Below, one piece after another: positions 35,354-44,515 of a DNA stretch of 64,000 nt. The notes under the pieces are model-generated. The model did no database searches and had not been told where the DNA came from. It saw only the letters and a program-made list of their open reading frames with translations. Positions within the stretch are counted from its first letter, which is position 1. Each line of letters begins with the position of its first letter. Position numbers and translations under genes: made by a program. The DNA is from JANQGG01 sp964642175. GTDB taxonomy: Bacteria; Bacteroidota; Chlorobiia; Chlorobiales; Chloroherpetonaceae. The stretch covers positions 310,001 through 374,000 of the forward strand of contig CAZXOK010000002.1 in assembly GCA_964642175.1 (NCBI GenBank), given 5' to 3'.

Positions 35354-35569
35354 TTAATCGTCTGTATCTAATACATGATCGTAACCTGCTGTTCTGACCG
35401 TACTTGGTGTCTCTTTCTGTTTCTTTAGACGGACTTTAAAATAAGGTCTATGTCGGTCAATCTCTTTTTTAGAGATACGAGTTCCATTATCTGTATCTTT
35501 AGCATGCTCAAAACCAGCAGTTCTTACTGTATCTGGTGTTTTGCGTACTTTTTTTTCTGTAGTAGACAT
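35354..35569 (-). CDS. Small highly charged protein with duplicated motif, function unknown
   Basis: A 71-residue protein built of two copies of an 18-residue motif, TP(D/S)TVRTAG(F/Y)(E/D)H-x2-DTD(N/D), near residues 11-29 and 54-71. A basic segment lies between them (KKEIDRHRPYFKVRLKKQK). No hydrophobic segment, cysteine or known domain is seen. The start has a strong AAGGAG Shine-Dalgarno sequence (minus strand, 35577-35582), unusual in this window, and a terminator of its own follows. Translation therefore seems strong and deliberate. I do not recognise the family. Confidence 0.8.
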   Translation of the reverse strand: MSTTEKKVRKTPDTVRTAGFEHAKDTDNGTRISKKEIDRHRPYFKVRLKKQKETPSTVRTAGYDHVLDTDD

Positions 35570-35648
35570 ATAAGACTCCTTTGTTATTTATTAGTATTAT
35601 TTACTATTAACAACGCAATACTATATGCCTATGTTTCAAATCATCGAA

Positions 35649-36932
35649 TTAATTTGGTAAATCTTGCGATTCTTCAGTGATTTTCGAGGTGCTTTTGATG
35701 TGTTCCATCACTTTATCGCGCATCAATGAATCGGTGATATAAGGTAAATATTCAGAGCTCATGATTTGTTTCATGTATGTATCGGTATCAACACCAACCA
35801 TAGCAGCTTCCTTTTCAGCATGAACTTTAATATCCTCTTCATCGACTTTTATATCATTCATTTCAGCAAGCTTAGAACGGATTAACATCCAGCGAGCATG
35901 TTTTTCAGCATTTGGACGGATCTCATGTCTGAATTTGATCTCGTCAAATCCGGGTGGAAAATTTCCGCCAACTTGTCTTTTGGCATTTTCTACCAGCATG
36001 TTTTCGTAGGAATCGACCAAAGAAAGTGGTAAGGGGAATACATTGTCTTCGGTGAATTTATCGGCAATGCTTTCAAAAAGATCTTCATCAGATTTTTTGG
36101 TATAATGAGCAGCGATCTGCTCTTTTAAATCAGCCTTAAACTCATCGGTTGTTTTTATTTTACCCTGGCTGAGTTTTTCGGCATATTCATCATTAAACTC
36201 GGGCAGACTTACACGTTTGACTTCTAAAACGGTAACCTGGTAGTGTGTTTTAACTTGTTCTTTGGTCTCAGGATTTTCATCTTCTATGACAACCTGGCGC
36301 TCATCCCCGGTTTTTGAGCCCTCCAGGGCACTTAAAAAAGGAGAATCTGATTTAAGGTAATCAAGATTAAAGGTCTGCTTTTCAAGGTTCTCACCAACAA
36401 TAGCCACACCATTCTCATCTACTTTCTGAAGGTTAGCTACTACCACATCCGACTTTGTAGCCGGCTCATTAACAACTTCGGTCTTGGCATAGTTTCTTAG
36501 CAACGCTTTCAATTCTTTATCAACATCCTCGTCAGTGATCTGGTAGTTGACCTTTTTAAATTCGTAATCTTCAAAAGTTTTAAGGTCAAATTCGGGTTGG
36601 ATCTCATAATTGAGATAAATGGTAAGCGAGTCGTTTTCTACCAAATTAAAATCACGAATTCTGGCCTGGCCAATAATTTTAATATTCTCATCTTTTGAAA
36701 CCTGTTCAAAATGCGAACCAGCTAGTTTTTCAACCACCTGGACTTGAATTTGCTCGCCTAACAAGCGCTTGATAATGGAAAGCGGTGCTTTACCTTTTCT
36801 GAATCCTTTAAGGTTAGCTTTTTTCTGAGCATCGCGGTATTCGTTATCCAGTTCAGACTGAAATTCAGCAGGCTCTAAAGTAAGTTCCAATTCCTGTTCA
36901 GTTTCGCTGATTGGTTTTATTTGACTCTTCAA
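35649..36932 (-). CDS. tig: Trigger factor
   Basis: Ribosome-bound chaperone and peptidyl-prolyl isomerase. The ribosome-docking motif GFRKGKAP is near residues 43-50. The PPIase middle domain is around residues 150-235 and the long helical C-terminal domain follows to residue 427, the normal length. A clpP-clpX pair usually follows tig but is absent here; the next gene on the strand is the 71-aa repeat protein. Confidence 0.93.
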   Translation of the reverse strand: MKSQIKPISETEQELELTLEPAEFQSELDNEYRDAQKKANLKGFRKGKAPLSIIKRLLGEQIQVQVVEKLAGSHFEQVSKDENIKIIGQARIRDFNLVENDSLTIYLNYEIQPEFDLKTFEDYEFKKVNYQITDEDVDKELKALLRNYAKTEVVNEPATKSDVVVANLQKVDENGVAIVGENLEKQTFNLDYLKSDSPFLSALEGSKTGDERQVVIEDENPETKEQVKTHYQVTVLEVKRVSLPEFNDEYAEKLSQGKIKTTDEFKADLKEQIAAHYTKKSDEDLFESIADKFTEDNVFPLPLSLVDSYENMLVENAKRQVGGNFPPGFDEIKFRHEIRPNAEKHARWMLIRSKLAEMNDIKVDEEDIKVHAEKEAAMVGVDTDTYMKQIMSSEYLPYITDSLMRDKVMEHIKSTSKITEESQDLPN

Positions 36933-37029
36933 GGTGATTAATTTGGTTAAGTTTTAAAGAAAACAAACTGAGAATATAACCCTCAAAACCGACTTATCCA
37001 ATCGTGATATGGGCCATAAAAAAAGACAC

Positions 37030-38325
37030 TTACCGTTTTTTGGGTGCAAAAATAAGAGTTGAAAACGATTCTGGCTTAAACAATCGTTGCGATAAATTGC
37101 GTATGTCTCTAATTGATATTTGATGGATCCGATCCAACACTTCCTGTTGTGGCAGAATACGACCAAAATAAAAATGATCGCGGGCCAACTGATTTTGTCG
37201 CTTGGATAAACTTTCCTGACCCATGATAATGCCTCCCAAAAGTTGAGCTTTAGCCATATTAAGCTCTTTTTGACTGATATTCTTCTGGCAAAGCTTGCTG
37301 AACTCTTCGCGGATAATTTTCAGCGTTTTTTTTATGTTCGATTTATCGGTGCCGGCATATACAGAAAAGGTATTGATTTCATCAAATGTGACAATGTTTG
37401 AATACACAGAATACACCAACCCATATTTTTCACGTAAAATCATGTTTAATCTTGAACTCATCCCACCTCCAAAAAGGGCGTTAAGCAGAATCAATGAAAA
37501 ATAGTCCTCATCTTGTCTTTGGAAAGGAAAACCCAGTACGATATGTGATTGATGAATCGGTTTGGATATGGATTTTTCAAAGGGAGAATAAGCATCCATG
37601 GGGTAATGTTCCCTTTGAGTATTGATTTTAGCATGCCGTTTGGGTATGTATTTCCCGGCCAGTTTAACCACATCCGCGTGCTTTATCTGACCTGCCGCAA
37701 CCAGAAGTGTTTTATTCGGGACATAATTTTGCTTTAAAAAAGACAGAACCTGTTCTCTGGACAGATGATCAACAGATTCCTCAGATCCGGTTATGGGCAG
37801 GCCTAATGCATGATTGTTGAACAGATAAGCATCAAAATCGTCGAAGATTTGCTCTTCGGGGCTATCTTCAACACTTTTGATTTCTTCAATGATTACATCT
37901 TTTTCTTTCTCAAGCTCATCATCAGGAAATGTTGGTTTGAAAGTGATATCGCAAAGCACATCAACTGAAAGTTTGAGATGCTCGCTTAAACATCTTGCAT
38001 AAAAGCAGGTTTGCTCTTTGGATGTAAAAGCATTTAAATATCCGCCAACCCGTTCCAATGATTCATTGATCTGAATATAATTGCGTTTTTTAGTGCCTTT
38101 GAAAACCGTATGTTCTATAAAATGGGAAATACCGTTAAGGGATTTGGTTTCATCGCGAGATCCATTTTCGACCCACAATCCCAGAGAAATGCTCTTAACA
38201 GCAGGAACATGTTGTGTAAGCACAGTTAATCCATTTGCAAGCGTAGTTTGCTCAATATTTTCTTCATGAAGGCTATCGTGGACGATCAATGGTTGTTTTT
38301 GTTTAAATGACATTAGAGTATGCAA
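37030..38325 (-). CDS. M16-family zinc peptidase
   Basis: A single-unit pitrilysin-type peptidase. The inverted zinc motif HFIEH followed by TVFKGT is near residue 66, and the distal Glu comes in the EEIKSVEDSPEE region. The length of 431 aa is typical of the mitochondrial-processing-like branch. No signal peptide is visible, so it is probably cytoplasmic. The first ATG is at 38325; another four codons in (38313) starts MSFKQKQ and is equally likely. It precedes tig by about 100 bases on the same strand. Confidence 0.88.
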   Translation of the reverse strand: MHTLMSFKQKQPLIVHDSLHEENIEQTTLANGLTVLTQHVPAVKSISLGLWVENGSRDETKSLNGISHFIEHTVFKGTKKRNYIQINESLERVGGYLNAFTSKEQTCFYARCLSEHLKLSVDVLCDITFKPTFPDDELEKEKDVIIEEIKSVEDSPEEQIFDDFDAYLFNNHALGLPITGSEESVDHLSREQVLSFLKQNYVPNKTLLVAAGQIKHADVVKLAGKYIPKRHAKINTQREHYPMDAYSPFEKSISKPIHQSHIVLGFPFQRQDEDYFSLILLNALFGGGMSSRLNMILREKYGLVYSVYSNIVTFDEINTFSVYAGTDKSNIKKTLKIIREEFSKLCQKNISQKELNMAKAQLLGGIIMGQESLSKRQNQLARDHFYFGRILPQQEVLDRIHQISIRDIRNLSQRLFKPESFSTLIFAPKKR

Positions 38326-38427
38326 ATTTTTTTGGGGTCAGATCTTATCGCTATATATTTGTAAATTCTTTAAACTTCAAAAATAACATCATTTCAGGTG
38401 AACTGATTCGCAATCACATTAAATTTC

Positions 38428-38994
38428 ATGACATTTCAAAGTAAAAATTATTACGAAGCCTTAGGCCTGCCACAAAAGCTTCAACTTGATCAAAAATTAG
38501 TTCAAAAGAAATTTTATGAGATGAGCCGCAAAGTTCATCCCGATTTTCATCAGACTTCAATTAATAAGGATTTGAGCCAGGAGTTCAGTTCAGTAATTAA
38601 TCAGGCGTTTCAGACATTAAAGAATAAAGATAAACGCCTGATGTACATGATTGAACAGTATTTGGGACCATTGGATACACAGGCCGACCGTAAAAATGCA
38701 CCAAAAGACCTGTTAATGGAATTGATGGATATGCAGGAAGTTTTAATGGAGTTTAAAGCAGATGCCTCTGAAGCCAACCGGAAGAAAATAACACAACTGG
38801 TTGAAGAACTGGATCAGAAAATCCAGGAGTTTGATGTAGATATTGATCAGTTAATTCCAAAATTTGATGAGACGGATGAAGATGATACAAAAAAGCAACT
38901 TATTACACAGCTTCGGGATTTAACCCTTACTAAAAATTATGTGAAGTCGCTAAAACGCACGTTTTTAGAAGCACTTGAGCCTTCGGAACTATAA
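38428..38994 (+). CDS. hscB: Fe-S assembly co-chaperone HscB
   Basis: A J-domain protein with HPDFH in the place of the J-domain HPD loop (KVHPDFH, about residue 36) and a C-terminal helical bundle rich in acid residues, the HscB layout. It hands the IscU scaffold to HscA. Here it stands without hscA, fdx or isc genes, next to a biotinyl carrier gene. The length of 188 aa is slightly longer than usual. Confidence 0.85.
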   Translation: MTFQSKNYYEALGLPQKLQLDQKLVQKKFYEMSRKVHPDFHQTSINKDLSQEFSSVINQAFQTLKNKDKRLMYMIEQYLGPLDTQADRKNAPKDLLMELMDMQEVLMEFKADASEANRKKITQLVEELDQKIQEFDVDIDQLIPKFDETDEDDTKKQLITQLRDLTLTKNYVKSLKRTFLEALEPSEL

Positions 38995-39006
38995 AAAAGC
39001 CATCAT

Positions 39007-39525
39007 ATGAAATACAAAGCTATAGTTAATAAAAGTAAACCGATCAATATCGAGTTCGACTCGAGTGAGGGGTCATCAATTCATGGTCATTCAATATTAG
39101 TTGATGGTCAAAAGAAAGACATTCATTTGGTGAAACTTTCCGAGAATATGTACCAGTTGATCTTTGATGGAAAAACCTACATTGGCGAGGTGAATCTTAA
39201 GGGTGATGATTTTACTGTAAGGTTCAAAGAAGAATTGTTGGAAATTGAGTTGCTGGATGAAAAAAATCTCTTGATAGAGCGCTTGGGTATTAAATCAATG
39301 GCGAAAAAAACATCCGGACAAATTAAATCTCCTATGCCGGGACTTGTTGTTGAGTTAAATGTTCAAGTTGGTGATGAAGTTAAAAAAGATCAGGGTTTAT
39401 TGGTGCTGGAAGCCATGAAAATGCAAAATGAGATCAAGTCGCCACTGGATGGTAAAATCAAAGCTATTGCCATCAATGTCAATGAACCGGTTGAAAAGAA
39501 TCAACTGTTATTAACCATAGAGTAA
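39007..39525 (+). CDS. Biotinyl carrier protein (acyl-CoA/pyruvate carboxylase type)
   Basis: A 172-residue protein. The first 95 residues are a beta-rich interaction domain. The last 75 are a biotinyl/lipoyl domain with the EAMKMQ motif, K138 being the biotinylated lysine, in the SPMPGLVVELNV fold. Stand-alone carriers of this type serve propionyl-CoA, methylcrotonyl-CoA or oxaloacetate-type carboxylases; the partner subunits are elsewhere. It follows hscB by 12 bases and precedes the epimerase-like gene by two. Confidence 0.86.
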   Translation: MKYKAIVNKSKPINIEFDSSEGSSIHGHSILVDGQKKDIHLVKLSENMYQLIFDGKTYIGEVNLKGDDFTVRFKEELLEIELLDEKNLLIERLGIKSMAKKTSGQIKSPMPGLVVELNVQVGDEVKKDQGLLVLEAMKMQNEIKSPLDGKIKAIAINVNEPVEKNQLLLTIE

Positions 39526-39527
39526 GT

Positions 39528-40523
39528 GTGTCAAAAACAACAATCCTGGTAACCGGAGCTACAGGTTATATTGGTTCAGCACTTATCGGTGAGCTTTTTG
39601 GTAAGTTTGGTCGCCAAAAAATTCATATTAAAGCGCTTGTTCGAAAAACTTCCAATCTTTCCGTATTAGATTCATTTCCTGTTGAGATTATAGAAGGAGA
39701 TTTGAATGATGTTCATTCATTGCAAAAAGCCACTCAAGAAGTGGATGTTATCTTTCATACTGCAGCATTAGTATCTTATCAACGTCACGATCGTAGAAAC
39801 TTATTCCGTATAAATGTTCAGGGAACACGTTACTTAGTAAATGCGTCTTTAAAGAGCGGTGTCAAACGGCTCATTTTTACAAGCTCTGTTGCAGCCCTTG
39901 GAGTAGATGGATCCGGTAAACCATCAGATGAAACTGTTGGGTTTAAGCCCTGGCAGCATCGGATAGGTTACATGGACTCAAAGTATTTGTCTGAGCTTGA
40001 AATTTACAGGGGTATCGCCGAAGGACTGGATGCTGTGATCGTAAATCCAGCTGTAGTTATAGGAAAATATCCCGGAATTGAAATTGAATCAAAATCCTCA
40101 ACACATTTGATACGTGAGATATACCGGGGAAACATTCCTTATTATCCCACAGGTGGTGTTGGTTTTGTGGATATCGGTGATGTGGCACGAGCCCATGTTA
40201 TAGCCTGGGAAAAAGGTGTGCGTGGAGAAAAATATTGTGTGGTTTCTGAAAATTTAAGTTATAAGTCGTTTTTTGATATAATCCAATCCTTTTCCGGAAG
40301 CCGGAAAAACGAGGTGTTTCCATTGTCAAAAACTTTTGGACAAGTGTTGGGTTTTTTCCTTGAGCTTTACGGGCTTGTGTTTCAGCGCACAAACCCTATA
40401 GCACTGGATAATGTATATCTAAGTAATCAAATGTTATTTTATTCAAATAAGAAATCAATAGAACAACTAAACCTCAATTATACATCCATCAAAACTTCTT
40501 TAAAAGGGCTTATCGAAGTGTAA
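39528..40523 (+). CDS. NAD(P)-dependent epimerase/dehydratase family protein
   Basis: An extended short-chain dehydrogenase. GATGYIGSALIGEL is the nucleotide-binding loop, SSVAALG contributes the catalytic Ser, and the Tyr-Lys pair is in GYMDSKYLSE. The sequence resembles the dihydroflavonol-reductase/hopanoid-associated sugar epimerase group, but the substrate is unknown. It starts with GTG two bases after the biotinyl carrier gene. Confidence 0.85.
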   Translation: MSKTTILVTGATGYIGSALIGELFGKFGRQKIHIKALVRKTSNLSVLDSFPVEIIEGDLNDVHSLQKATQEVDVIFHTAALVSYQRHDRRNLFRINVQGTRYLVNASLKSGVKRLIFTSSVAALGVDGSGKPSDETVGFKPWQHRIGYMDSKYLSELEIYRGIAEGLDAVIVNPAVVIGKYPGIEIESKSSTHLIREIYRGNIPYYPTGGVGFVDIGDVARAHVIAWEKGVRGEKYCVVSENLSYKSFFDIIQSFSGSRKNEVFPLSKTFGQVLGFFLELYGLVFQRTNPIALDNVYLSNQMLFYSNKKSIEQLNLNYTSIKTSLKGLIEV

Positions 40524-40566
40524 CGAAGTCTGAAAGTCCTTCAATAAAAACACTTTAACCCCGATT

Positions 40567-41169
40567 ATGAGAAACTTCAAGCCAAAACATATCCGATTGA
40601 TTCTGCTGATGGTGTTTGGTATGCTAATGGTTACCAACTCTGCTTATTCAGATCAAAAAGCTTATCAACCGGGACAGCAAGCGCCTTTATTCTCAATTCC
40701 CAATCATGAAGGCACCATGTATTCACTTAAGAACATGAATAAAAATGGTGTGATCTTGGTCTTTCTTTCTACTCAATGTCCGGTTTCTAATGCTTACAAT
40801 TCCCGTTTGATCCAAATGGCTGATTATGCCAAAAAACAGAATTTGGCTTTTATCGGGATAAACTCTAATGCAACCGAAGATTTATCTGACATTCTGACCC
40901 ATATCAAGCAAAAGCGGTTGAATTTTCTAATCCTCAAAGATGAGTCGAATATTGTTGCAGATAAATATGGGGCAAAAGTTACCCCTGAGGTGTTTTTTAT
41001 CGGTAAATCTTTTGAAATCCTATATCATGGGCCAATTGACGACAACCAACGCAAAGAGAGGGTTGAAAAACGTTATTTAAGAAATGCCATTGATGCTTAT
41101 TTGAACGGGGAAGAAATTGTCCCGGATCAGATCAAGCCTAAAGGCTGTATCATAAAACGCATGAGATAA
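40567..41169 (+). CDS. Exported thioredoxin-fold (AhpC/TSA-like) protein
   Basis: A 200-residue protein with a cleavable signal (RLILLMVFGMLMVTNSAYS, residues 10-28) and a redoxin fold starting PGQQAPLFSIP. The active-site sequence is TQCPVSN: one cysteine with no CxxC partner, so it is probably a peroxiredoxin-like or thiol-binding protein. A lone Cys lies near the C-terminus (KGCIIKR). It follows the epimerase-like gene on the same strand. Confidence 0.82.
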   Translation: MRNFKPKHIRLILLMVFGMLMVTNSAYSDQKAYQPGQQAPLFSIPNHEGTMYSLKNMNKNGVILVFLSTQCPVSNAYNSRLIQMADYAKKQNLAFIGINSNATEDLSDILTHIKQKRLNFLILKDESNIVADKYGAKVTPEVFFIGKSFEILYHGPIDDNQRKERVEKRYLRNAIDAYLNGEEIVPDQIKPKGCIIKRMR

Positions 41170-41320
41170 TCTTTTACCTAAAGATTTACCCCATAAATTT
41201 ACCCTTTGTATAATCCATAATTAATAAATTGCGTACTTTTATATTTTGAGGTATTCAGATAATTTGTATCCTAATACATCCATGGATTTTGAAACCGACA
41301 ACTTTTCACTTTTTTCACAC

Positions 41321-42388
41321 ATGGCCAAAGACAAAGCATCCTCACAAGAAGTACAAAACATAAACCAGGAAAAATTAAAACAGCTAAACCTGGCTGTTGA
41401 TAGCTTAGAAAAGCAGTTTGGAAAAGGAACCATCATGCGGCTTGGCGATGATGCCGTGGTAACCTTGCCTACTGTTTCTACAGGTTCGTTGACACTCGAT
41501 TTTGCGCTTGGTGTTGGTGGATTACCAAAGGGGCGTATTGTGGAAGTGTATGGTCCTGAATCGTCTGGTAAGACCACACTGGCCTTGCATGCCATAGCCG
41601 AAGCCCAGAAAGCCGGTGGTATTGCAGCATTTGTTGATGCTGAACATGCCTTCGACCAGATGTATGCCCGAAAATTAGGTATTGATGTCAAATCGCTCCT
41701 GATCAGTCAACCCGAGTCCGGCGAGCAGGCACTTTCAATTGTTGAAACCCTGGTCCGTAGTGGCGCCGTTGATATTATCGTGATTGATTCGGTTGCAGCC
41801 CTGGTTCCTCAGGCTGAGCTTGAAGGTGAAATGGGGGATAGCCAGATGGGCTTGCAGGCTCGATTAATGAGCCAGGCGCTTAGAAAACTGACCGGTGCGA
41901 TCTCCAAAACCAGTTGTGTAGCCGTTTTTATAAACCAGTTGCGGGATAAAATCGGCGTAATGTATGGCTCACCAGAAACCACCACGGGTGGAAAAGCCCT
42001 GAAATTCTATGCTTCCGTTAGGTTGGATATTCGTAAGATCGCTCAAATTAAAGATGGTACCGACATTGTCGGTAACCGAACCAAAGTCAAAGTGGTCAAG
42101 AATAAAGTGGCGCCACCTTTTAAAACAGTTGAATTCGATATTGTTTATGGTGAGGGGATTTCAAAGATTGGCGAATTAATTGATCTGGCGGTTGAATTCG
42201 GTATTGTCAAGAAATCCGGTGCCTGGTTTAGTTACGATACCGAACGACTTGGTCAGGGGCGTGAAGCCGTTAAAACCAACCTGAAGACCAATCAGGAGCT
42301 TTACGATAAGATATACAACCAGGTAAAAGAACAGCTTATGGGACTGGGGCCAGAGGTTGAAGCGTTGGCCCCCGCTGCAGAAAAATAG
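41321..42388 (+). CDS. recA: Recombinase A
   Basis: RecA forms the filament for homologous recombination and SOS induction. The Walker A is GPESSGKTT, the Walker B ends VIDSVAALVP, and the DNA-binding loop 2 region GVMYGSPETTTGGKAL is intact. The frame opens at a TTG at 41246, with an ATG at 41282, but the ATG at 41321 (MAKDK) gives 355 residues, a normal length, and places 35 residues before EKQFGKG. No recX follows. A bidirectional terminator separates it from the convergent flavoprotein gene. Confidence 0.95.
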   Translation: MAKDKASSQEVQNINQEKLKQLNLAVDSLEKQFGKGTIMRLGDDAVVTLPTVSTGSLTLDFALGVGGLPKGRIVEVYGPESSGKTTLALHAIAEAQKAGGIAAFVDAEHAFDQMYARKLGIDVKSLLISQPESGEQALSIVETLVRSGAVDIIVIDSVAALVPQAELEGEMGDSQMGLQARLMSQALRKLTGAISKTSCVAVFINQLRDKIGVMYGSPETTTGGKALKFYASVRLDIRKIAQIKDGTDIVGNRTKVKVVKNKVAPPFKTVEFDIVYGEGISKIGELIDLAVEFGIVKKSGAWFSYDTERLGQGREAVKTNLKTNQELYDKIYNQVKEQLMGLGPEVEALAPAAEK

Positions 42389-42420
42389 TGTACTTGTTTC
42401 AAATAGGTGATATTAAAAAA

Positions 42421-42443
42421 GGCATCTTAGGGATGCCTTTTTT
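42421..42443 (+). terminator. Bidirectional intrinsic terminator after recA
   Basis: The stem GGCATC/GATGCC (42421-42437) with a short loop is flanked by A residues on one side and T residues on the other. It can stop transcription of recA and of the convergent flavoprotein gene. Confidence 0.85.
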
Positions 42444-42459
42444 CTTGCTGATCCGTGGA

Positions 42460-43833
42460 TCAGGCCAGTGATAATTGTTCGGTATGGCGCAGTTTTTTGG
42501 CTACAATTTCTGCAGCCTTAATCAGCGGATAACCGGTTGGAGAACTCGTAAGCAAGGGGTGTGTGGCCACTTGCAAAGTTAATACCTGATGGAAAGTCAT
42601 TTTATTTTCAATGATAACCCCAAGCATGTTAATGAGTTCACCAACACTTGGCCCACCCATTAAACCGGCACCCAAAATCAACCCGGACTCTCTGGAGACA
42701 ATAAGCTTAATAAACTGATTACTGACATTTGGCAAGCTTTTGGGATGCTTATCAACACCTTCAAACATACCGGTAACGATATCAAAACCGCGTTCAATGG
42801 CTGTTTGCTCAGTAACACCAACCGAAGCAAAGGTTTTGCCACCAATCGCAGTTGAAAATATTGATACCGTTCCCCCAAATGTCCGGATCATGGATAATTT
42901 ATAAAGGTTCATACCGGCTATTCTTGCCTCTGAACTTGCCGTTGAAGCCAACATTTGTCCTTTAACAACGCGGGTATAAAAACTGAACTTTTCGTCGCAA
43001 TCACCTACGGCAAAAACATCTTTATTTTCTGTGCGCATGTATTGATCAACTTTGATTGATCCCAGTTCATTGATTTTTAACCCAGCATTTTTGGCCAGTT
43101 CAACATTTGGGACATATCCGGTGGCTAAAATAACAGCATCAGCCTCTAATATTCGACCGTCTTCCAACGCTACACCTCTAACAAATTGATCGCCCAGAAT
43201 TTCTTTAACTTTGCAATTAAGTGAAAGCAAGATACCTGCTTGTGTTAGAACCGATTCGGCTTGTTTGGCCAGTTCAGCATCAAAAGCAGCTTGCAGTACA
43301 TGAGGCAGCACTTCTATTAAGGTGATGGATTTACCTTGTTTACGAAGCTCATCGGCCATCTCTACCCCAATAAACCCGGCACCAACTATGACTATCTTAT
43401 TAAACGAGTCTAATTTTGTATTGAGATCAGCCAGGTACTGTTTGTCTTTTGGAATCGTGAAAACATTTTGTAAATCAGTGCCTTTTAACCAACCGGGTAC
43501 TTTAGGCAACGACCCGGTGGCTATGACCAATTTATCAAATGAGATCTCATCACCCGAAGCTGTTGTAATTTGTTTTAGTTCAGAGTCTATCATTGTGACT
43601 TCATCGATCAATAACTCCACTCCGGCATCTGTGATATGGCCTTCAGGAATGATGTTTTTATCAACTGAATGCAGCGTACCAAAGATATATGGAATACCGC
43701 AGGGTACAACAGCCTCTTTTTCTTTTCTAATTACTAAAACGGATTTATCGGCATAAAATGCTTTAGCAGTAGTAGCAGCAACAATGCCGGCTGCACTACC
43801 ACCTATAACGAGAATATCAACATGTTTTTTCAT
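42460..43833 (-). CDS. FAD-dependent pyridine nucleotide-disulfide oxidoreductase (CoA-disulfide reductase / NADH oxidase-like)
   Basis: A 457-residue flavoprotein. The FAD-binding motif is VIGGSAAGI near the N-terminus, the second NAD(P) motif GAGFIGVEMADEL is in the middle, and the C-terminal dimerisation domain ends ATHPLLTSSPTGYPL. The VPCGIPY motif carries the single redox cysteine typical of CoA-disulfide reductase and NADH oxidase. The frame runs up to 43920, but the ATG at 43833 follows an AGGAG at ideal spacing and fits the family. Confidence 0.88.
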   Translation of the reverse strand: MKKHVDILVIGGSAAGIVAATTAKAFYADKSVLVIRKEKEAVVPCGIPYIFGTLHSVDKNIIPEGHITDAGVELLIDEVTMIDSELKQITTASGDEISFDKLVIATGSLPKVPGWLKGTDLQNVFTIPKDKQYLADLNTKLDSFNKIVIVGAGFIGVEMADELRKQGKSITLIEVLPHVLQAAFDAELAKQAESVLTQAGILLSLNCKVKEILGDQFVRGVALEDGRILEADAVILATGYVPNVELAKNAGLKINELGSIKVDQYMRTENKDVFAVGDCDEKFSFYTRVVKGQMLASTASSEARIAGMNLYKLSMIRTFGGTVSIFSTAIGGKTFASVGVTEQTAIERGFDIVTGMFEGVDKHPKSLPNVSNQFIKLIVSRESGLILGAGLMGGPSVGELINMLGVIIENKMTFHQVLTLQVATHPLLTSSPTGYPLIKAAEIVAKKLRHTEQLSLA

Positions 43834-43897
43834 AACTAACTCCTGAAAAGATTTGATGGAAAATGAGACAAGGCAAACGTCTGGGAAATGGGACCAA

Positions 43898-44436
43898 CTA
43901 AAGCGTAATGATATGATCATTCACCAAACCAGCTGCCTGCATAACACCATAGCATAGTTTCGGGCCTACAAATTTAAAACCTTCAGCTTTAAGTGCTGTT
44001 GCCATTTTTTCTGATAACGGGCTCAGGCATGGCACCTCGATATCTGTTTTCCAACGATTTTGGATCGGTGTCTGCTCGACAAACGACCACAAAAAATGAT
44101 CCAGGCTCCCATATTTCTTTTGGATTGCTAAACATATCCTGGCATTGAATACGGTGGCTTCAATTTTTTTTGGTTACGGATAATATGAGGATTGTGCATC
44201 AAAGACCGGATGGTTTCTTCTGTGAAGGTTGAAATGATCTTTGGGTCAAACCCGTGGAATGACGCTCTGAAGGCCGCGCGTTTGCTTAAAATAAGCCGCC
44301 AGCTAAGGCCGGCCTGGAAAATCCCCAGGCAAAGTTCTTCGAACAGCAACAGATCGTCGTGCAATGGTACGCCCCATTCCCGGTCGTGGTAGTCTTGTTC
44401 ATAAGGGCTTTGCCGGGGCCCACTGGCAGCAGTCAT
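43898..44436 (-). pseudogene. tag: DNA-3-methyladenine glycosylase I with a frameshift at an A8 run
   Basis: Tag removes 3-methyladenine from alkylated DNA. The 5' part (44436 down to about 44170) encodes the normal HDREWGVPLHDD and QAGLSWRLIL motifs. The 3' part, in another frame, encodes WSFVEQT and GFKFVGPKLCYGVMQAAGLVNDH. The break is at the run of eight A on the coding strand (44164-44171); one added A restores a typical protein of about 180 residues. It may be a real inactivation, a sequencing or assembly error in a homopolymer, or transcriptional slippage. The 3' end overlaps the upstream extension of the flavoprotein frame. Confidence 0.85.
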
Positions 44437-44515
44437 TCATTCATTCGTTATTGGTTATGAATAATAAAACGATTTTTTTATGATATTCAACAGAGCATAT
44501 GCGTAGATTAGAACT

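Noticed and set aside
41239..41691. Antisense reading frame over recA
   Set aside because: Low-complexity serine-rich shadow of a highly conserved coding region.
43834..43920. 29-residue N-terminal extension of the flavoprotein
   Set aside because: It precedes a canonical FAD motif at an ATG with a good AGGAG, and it overlaps the end of tag.
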